From NCBI GenBank assembly GCA_039621445.1, contig CP154956.1, positions 77,000,474 through 77,064,473 on the forward strand: a stretch of DNA of 64,000 nucleotides. Reading direction: 5' to 3'. Positions 1-64,000 of the stretch are shown piece by piece (positions within the stretch are counted from its first letter, which is position 1; every line of letters begins with the position of its first letter). Source of the DNA: Euglena gracilis. Lineage: Eukaryota > Euglenida > Euglenophyceae > Euglenales. The notes below the pieces were generated by a model. That model worked only from the letters and a program-made list of their open reading frames with translations. It was not told the origin of the DNA and did no database searches. The position numbers and the translations under genes are program-made.

Positions 1-63400
<63,400 letters not shown>

Positions 63401-64000
63401 CTGCCGCTGGGCACCAAGCCCAGACGGGCCCTCCTCTGCTCCTGGCCGTCCCTGCCTTTCCTGTGGGATGGGGCATTTGCTTCAATTTGCATGTGTTGCC
63501 CAAAAAGGGAATAAGGAAAGGGAGCAGACTTCTTTTTAAGGAAGGTCACACCCCCGGTGGGTGCTATGGGCTGGCAGGGGGGAGGTGGGGCACTTTTGAC
63601 CCTAGCCCCAGAGGGACGTCAGGTATTTTGGGGTGGGTGGCTCAGCACACCCATGAAAATGGCCCAAAAATGGTCATTTTCAAGGGAGAAATTGGTTGGG
63701 TCAGCAACATTGATTGGGGCCCAAACCCAACCCTCGGAGGGCGGTTTGCCTGTTGTGGGCACTCCCCAGGGTTGTAGGGAGCCAAGGAGCTTCCTGTCTA
63801 ACGACACCCTGTCTGTCAAAGGACATTTTTTTGAGGTTCGGCAGTCCCCCAGTTTTTTTTTATTCACCTTGCCCGACTGGTCCCCCGGTTGGTCTTTTTT
63901 TTGGTCCTGTGCCCAACAACCCCTCCCCCCCCTGTTAACCAGTCCGGGGGGGGGGGGGTAAGAAGTCGTCAGAATGTCTGGCACTGGTCAACCTGCCAGG

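Overview
The window is nuclear DNA of a eukaryote, most likely a GC-rich, intron-rich protist or alga. There are no bacterial operons or ribosome-binding sites. Short GC-rich coding blocks (about 60-900 bp, strong G/C at third positions) alternate with AT-richer or homopolymer-rich non-coding DNA. I cannot name the species.

Essentially everything supportable lies on the + strand and reads as one giant gene, open at both window edges. About 80 exons can be placed (about 19-20 kb coding, roughly 6,500 residues). The protein alternates about 15 C2-like beta-sandwich domains, usually split over 2-3 exons, with dozens of copies of a short repeat, consensus (G/x)YDxxYRDxxGRxPGxxGF(I/V)PP, joined by a few standard linkers. 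Variant modules are a PDZ-like domain (22.7-22.9 kb), a 'DxxGxPVxDxxGxPI' repeat block (17.9-22.1 kb), 'MKD' repeats (44.3-48.4 kb) and acidic or low-complexity linkers. I do not recognise the family as a whole. C2 plus PDZ content suggests a large scaffold at membranes or in a cytoskeletal structure (inference).

Layout: 1-7.1 kb C2 domains; 7.1-14.2 kb YRD repeats; 14.6-18 kb low-complexity and charged region; 17.5-22.1 kb DxxG repeats; 22.4-23.5 kb PDZ and helix; 23.8-25.9 kb YRD; 26.4-28 kb C2 pair; 27.9-30.4 kb YRD; 30.4-33.6 kb C2 pair; 33.6-37.2 kb YRD; 37.2-38.4 kb C2 pair; 38.9-39.5 kb YRD-like; 39.6-42.8 kb C2 pair; 42.8-44.3 kb YRD; 44.3-55.5 kb MKD and acidic linkers; 56.7-58.1 kb C2; 58.9-61.7 kb Pro/Ser linker; 61.7-63.4 kb C2.

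The main discovery concerns the introns. At most junctions GT-AG splicing either breaks the frame or damages a repeat. An exact domain is restored if the removed segment is a CAG...CTG inverted-repeat element plus one copy of an 8-bp direct repeat. That is the anatomy of a hAT-like DNA transposon insertion (CAGGG termini, 8-bp target-site duplication). These introns therefore look like 'introners' whose boundaries are transposon ends rather than GT/AG. A minority of introns do fit GT-AG. Related miniature elements with perfect 8-bp duplications also sit nested inside introns, and one intron (20689-20972) has a perfect 8/8 duplication in coding sequence, so it looks recent. Other inverted-repeat elements, simple repeats and a 2.3-kb composite with telomere-like TTAGGG tracts fill the introns. 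Exon limits below come from reading frame, repeat homology and these rules by eye; no transcript evidence was available.
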